Assembly (NCBI RefSeq): GCF_937926365.1
Contig: NZ_CALAOH010000149.1
Span: 1 to 32,496 of the forward strand
Source of the DNA: an uncultured Azohydromonas sp.
GTDB lineage: Bacteria > Pseudomonadota > Gammaproteobacteria > Burkholderiales > Burkholderiaceae_C
Length of the DNA stretch: 32,496 nt
Reading direction: 5' to 3'
The notes under the pieces were generated by a model. The model searched no databases and had not been told where the DNA came from. It saw only the letters and a program-made list of their open reading frames with translations. The position numbers and the translations under genes are program-made. Of the stretch, positions 30,024 to 32,496 are shown piece after piece; the first letter of the stretch is position 1; each line of letters begins with the position of its first letter.

Positions 30024-30087
30024 GATGGCTTGAGGGCGGCCACGACCGGGCCCGGAAAGGCGCGGCTGCGGGCCGCGCAACGGCAAA

Positions 30088-32496
30088 TCACTCATACGAA
30101 GCAGGCGGCGGCAGCGGCGTGACGTCCTCGCGCAGCAGCCGGTAGCCCGGGATATTGTCCCTGAGGACCTGCAGCGGGCTGCTGCCCAGCCGCGAAAGAC
30201 CAACCAGCTCCAGTTGCAGCAGCAGCCGTGTGGTGGCCTCGGTACGGCCAGTGGACAGTCGCTCGCCCACCACGCGGGCAATCCAGCAGCCCGCGTCGTA
30301 CTCGAAGCCGACGATGGAGTCGGTAATGCGGCTGTCGCGCACGCTGTAGAGCACGCGCCCCACGCTGAAAAGGCTGCCGCCGCCGCAGTTGCCGCTGCTG
30401 CTGCCGCCCTGGACCAGCGCACCCGGCGCCCTTCCGTACACCGGCCACTGCCAGCCCGCTTCCAGCTGCTCGCTGGAGTCGCGCGTGAAGCGGTAGCGCA
30501 GGCTCAGCGTGCGGTAGGGCCCGGGCGAGTAGCGCGCACCCAGCACCGAGCGCGACACGCGCCGCGTCGAATGGTTGTATTGCAGCGAGCCGTCCAGGGC
30601 CCACAGCGGCGTCAGCCAGGACGAGCCCAGCAGCAGCAGGTCCGATAGCTGCTGCGTGATGGGCGTGCCTTCGGGCGTGAGCTGCTGGTCGTCGAACAGC
30701 ACGCGCTGCGCCACGCTGAAGCGCGCGAGCTCCTGGCCGCCGGCCTCGTCCAGGAAGCGCGTGGTGACGCCGGCGGTGAGCTGGTTGGCATCGTTGACCC
30801 GGTCCACGCCCGAGAACGCGTTCTCGGTGTAGAGCGAGGTGATGTTGAAGTCCTTGCCCGCCGTGTCGAACAGCGGCAGCGCTGTCTGGTTGCGGTAGGG
30901 CGTGTACACGTACAGCAGCCGCGGCTCCAGCGTCTGGCGCAGGTTGCGTCCCAGCAGCCCGGAGGCGCGCTCGAACACCAGCCCAGCGTCGGCGCTGAAG
31001 GTAGGAATCACGCGCGAGGCGCTGGTGCGCCCGTCGCTCATCGCCTGGTCGGTGGCGTAGCTCGCCGCATTGAAGGAGAACTTGGGCGTGAACCAGCCCC
31101 AGGTCGTGCTGAAGGGGCGGCTGAGCGTGCCCAGCGCATGCCAGCGCGATCCGGTGATGGTGCCGGCGGCGGCTGTGGGCGCGGCGCTGAAACGGTTGAA
31201 CTCGGTCTGCAGATCCATCCGCAGCCCACCGGCCAGCGCGCTGCCGCCCTGTACGCCGATCTGCGGCAGCCGTTCGTAGGGCGGAAGAATGCGGCCCAGC
31301 GGGTCCGGGTCCTGCAGCACCTGCCAGCTCAGCGCGCGGGCGTAGCCGGTCCACTGGCCGCCGGGCAGTCCGAAGTTGCCCAGGTTGCGGTCGGCGTTGA
31401 GGTCCATCGGCAGCAGCCGCGGGGTGAGGGTGGCGCCGGTGCGCGCGGACAGCAGCGAGGTCGAGCCGCGGGAGAAGTCCTTCCAGTAATCGTCGTCCGA
31501 CACCCGCACGCCTTCGAGCCGGTAGCCGAAGCCGGCGCCGCTGCCGCTGTGGTCGAAGCCCAGCGCCCAGCGCTCGCGGTCGGCCACCCGGTCGTCGGGC
31601 AGCAGGTTGAAGTTCAGCCGGCCCTGGTAGGCCGGCTCCAGGTAGCGGAACTCGCTGTTGAGGCCCGGGCCGCGGCGTGTGGACAGCGTGGGCGTGAAGG
31701 TGGCGTCGCGGTTGGGGGCGATGTTCCAGTAGTAGGGCACCGACAGGTCCAGGCCGCTGCGGTTGTCGATGTTGATGTCGGGCGGCAGCCAGCCCGACTT
31801 GCGCGCGCTCGACAGCGGAAAGCTCAATCGCGGCGCGGCCAGGATCGGCACGCCCAGGAAGCGCAGCACGCCACCGCGGGCAACGCCTTCGTTGGCGTCC
31901 AGGTCCAGGTCCACCTGATCGGCCGACAGCAGCCAGTCCGGTGTGCCTTCGCCCTCGGCCGTGCAGCTGGTGTAGGTGCCTTCCGTGATGCGCGCGCGCT
32001 TGGGCCCCAGGAAGTCGATGCGCTCGGCCTGCCCGCCGGCCTGCGTCAGGGCCAGGAAGTACTCGGGCTCCAGCACGAAGCCCTCGCGGGTGTCGAGCTG
32101 CAGTTGCAGTTCCTGACCCTTGAAGCGGTTGCCTTCCTGCTCCACCCGCAGGTTGCCGCGGGCCTTGAGCAGCTGCTGGTCCTGGCGGAAGTTGACCTGG
32201 TCTGCCCACACGTGCAGGTTGCCCTGCTTCAGCTCGACGTTGCCCTGCGCCTCCATCTCCACGTCCGGGCGCCCGCCGATGCGGTCGGCCTGCACCTCCA
32301 CCGGGCCGCCCTCGGGGCCGATCTGCGTGCGCCGCGGGTCGGCGGTTGCGGGAGCGACCAGCGCCGGGGCCGAGCCCCGGGCGGAGGCGGGCGTCGCTTC
32401 CGCCGGGATGCCGGCCGCGGCCGACACCGCAGCGGAAGCCGCCAGCGCCGCCGGCACGGCCGGTGCCGCCTCGGGCTCGGCGGGGGATCGGAAGAG
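30088..32496 (-). CDS. lptD: LPS-assembly protein LptD, N-terminus cut by the right edge
   Basis: About 802 residues are visible up to the stop. After an alanine/proline-rich segment, the periplasmic OstA/LptA-like domain reads VEVQADRIGGRPDVEMEAQG, GNLHVWADQVNF and FVLEPEYFLAL. The LptD barrel domain follows, with RLSFPLSSARKSGWLPP, many alternating strands and LSLRYRFTRDSSEQLEAGW near the end. LptD, with LptE, inserts lipopolysaccharide into the outer leaflet. One N-terminal cysteine (YTSCTAEG) and two near the C-terminus (SGNCGG and DAGCWI) could form the inter-domain disulfides required in E. coli. The signal peptide and first residues lie beyond the edge, and the last three to four codons seen may be adapter sequence rather than gene. 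Confidence 0.95.
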   Translation of the reverse strand, partial: LFRSPAEPEAAPAVPAALAASAAVSAAAGIPAEATPASARGSAPALVAPATADPRRTQIGPEGGPVEVQADRIGGRPDVEMEAQGNVELKQGNLHVWADQVNFRQDQQLLKARGNLRVEQEGNRFKGQELQLQLDTREGFVLEPEYFLALTQAGGQAERIDFLGPKRARITEGTYTSCTAEGEGTPDWLLSADQVDLDLDANEGVARGGVLRFLGVPILAAPRLSFPLSSARKSGWLPPDINIDNRSGLDLSVPYYWNIAPNRDATFTPTLSTRRGPGLNSEFRYLEPAYQGRLNFNLLPDDRVADRERWALGFDHSGSGAGFGYRLEGVRVSDDDYWKDFSRGSTSLLSARTGATLTPRLLPMDLNADRNLGNFGLPGGQWTGYARALSWQVLQDPDPLGRILPPYERLPQIGVQGGSALAGGLRMDLQTEFNRFSAAPTAAAGTITGSRWHALGTLSRPFSTTWGWFTPKFSFNAASYATDQAMSDGRTSASRVIPTFSADAGLVFERASGLLGRNLRQTLEPRLLYVYTPYRNQTALPLFDTAGKDFNITSLYTENAFSGVDRVNDANQLTAGVTTRFLDEAGGQELARFSVAQRVLFDDQQLTPEGTPITQQLSDLLLLGSSWLTPLWALDGSLQYNHSTRRVSRSVLGARYSPGPYRTLSLRYRFTRDSSEQLEAGWQWPVYGRAPGALVQGGSSSGNCGGGSLFSVGRVLYSVRDSRITDSIVGFEYDAGCWIARVVGERLSTGRTEATTRLLLQLELVGLSRLGSSPLQVLRDNIPGYRLLREDVTPLPPPASYE
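32486..32496 (+). other. Probable sequencing-adapter remnant at the contig end
   Basis: GATCGGAAGAG is identical to the common start of Illumina TruSeq-type adapters after the A-tail base, and its complement CTCTTCCGATC to the end of the other strand. It sits exactly at the terminal base, so it is probably untrimmed adapter and not biology. Confidence 0.7.

Overview
The window reads as a stretch of a GC-rich (about two thirds G+C) betaproteobacterial chromosome, most likely order Burkholderiales and close to Comamonadaceae or the Rubrivivax/Leptothrix group. The evidence is the codon use (almost every third position G or C), the gene orders hpf-ptsN-hprK, bamE-dapB-exbB-exbD-leuS-lptE-holA (with fur divergent), thiL-pgpA-pncC and lptD-surA-rsmA, and the family types of the proteins. 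Genus cannot be settled by eye. The last 11 bases match the common stem of Illumina adapters, so the right edge is probably a raw contig end.

Layout. 1-3200: a short TonB-like protein behind a Fur-box-like palindrome, a four-helix membrane protein of the holin-IV-like family, a periplasmic M48 protease (BepA type) and moaC. 3190-5840: a PglL/TfpO-type oligosaccharyltransferase and, across an AT-rich 447-base spacer, a type IV major pilin, together probably a pilin glycosylation unit. 6020-8370: an operon of PP2C phosphatase, double-FHA protein and class II cyclic-nucleotide phosphodiesterase-like hydrolase, with no kinase beside it. 8650-10670: hpf, ptsN and hprK (ribosome hibernation and nitrogen-PTS control). 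10730-18010: fur, then a tightly packed seven-gene run from bamE to holA that mixes envelope assembly, lysine/peptidoglycan precursor synthesis, a proton-motive-force motor, leucyl-tRNA synthetase and the DNA polymerase III delta subunit. 18016-21117: an opposite-strand operon thiL-pgpA-pncC-hydroxyacid dehydrogenase, with 4-base overlaps at two of its three junctions. 21363-26562: a FixJ-type regulator and PAS histidine kinase (DctR/DctS-like) divergent from the fused malic enzyme maeB. 26786-27810: an exported barnase-type ribonuclease, its barstar inhibitor and a possible tiny third gene. 27907-32496: rsmA, surA and the start-truncated lptD.

How the parts fit. Three loci serve outer-membrane biogenesis (bepA; bamE and lptE; lptD-surA). 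TonB, ExbB, ExbD and Fur belong to energised iron uptake and its control but lie at two separate places. The DctSR-like pair next to maeB suggests control of C4-dicarboxylate use. The most distinctive accessory content is the ribonuclease/barstar locus with its Tat-like leader, long palindrome and possible 39-residue third gene, followed by the pilin plus oligosaccharyltransferase pair, the kinase-less phosphatase/FHA/phosphodiesterase operon and a family of REP-like palindromes. No tRNA, rRNA, CRISPR array, insertion sequence or prophage was seen.
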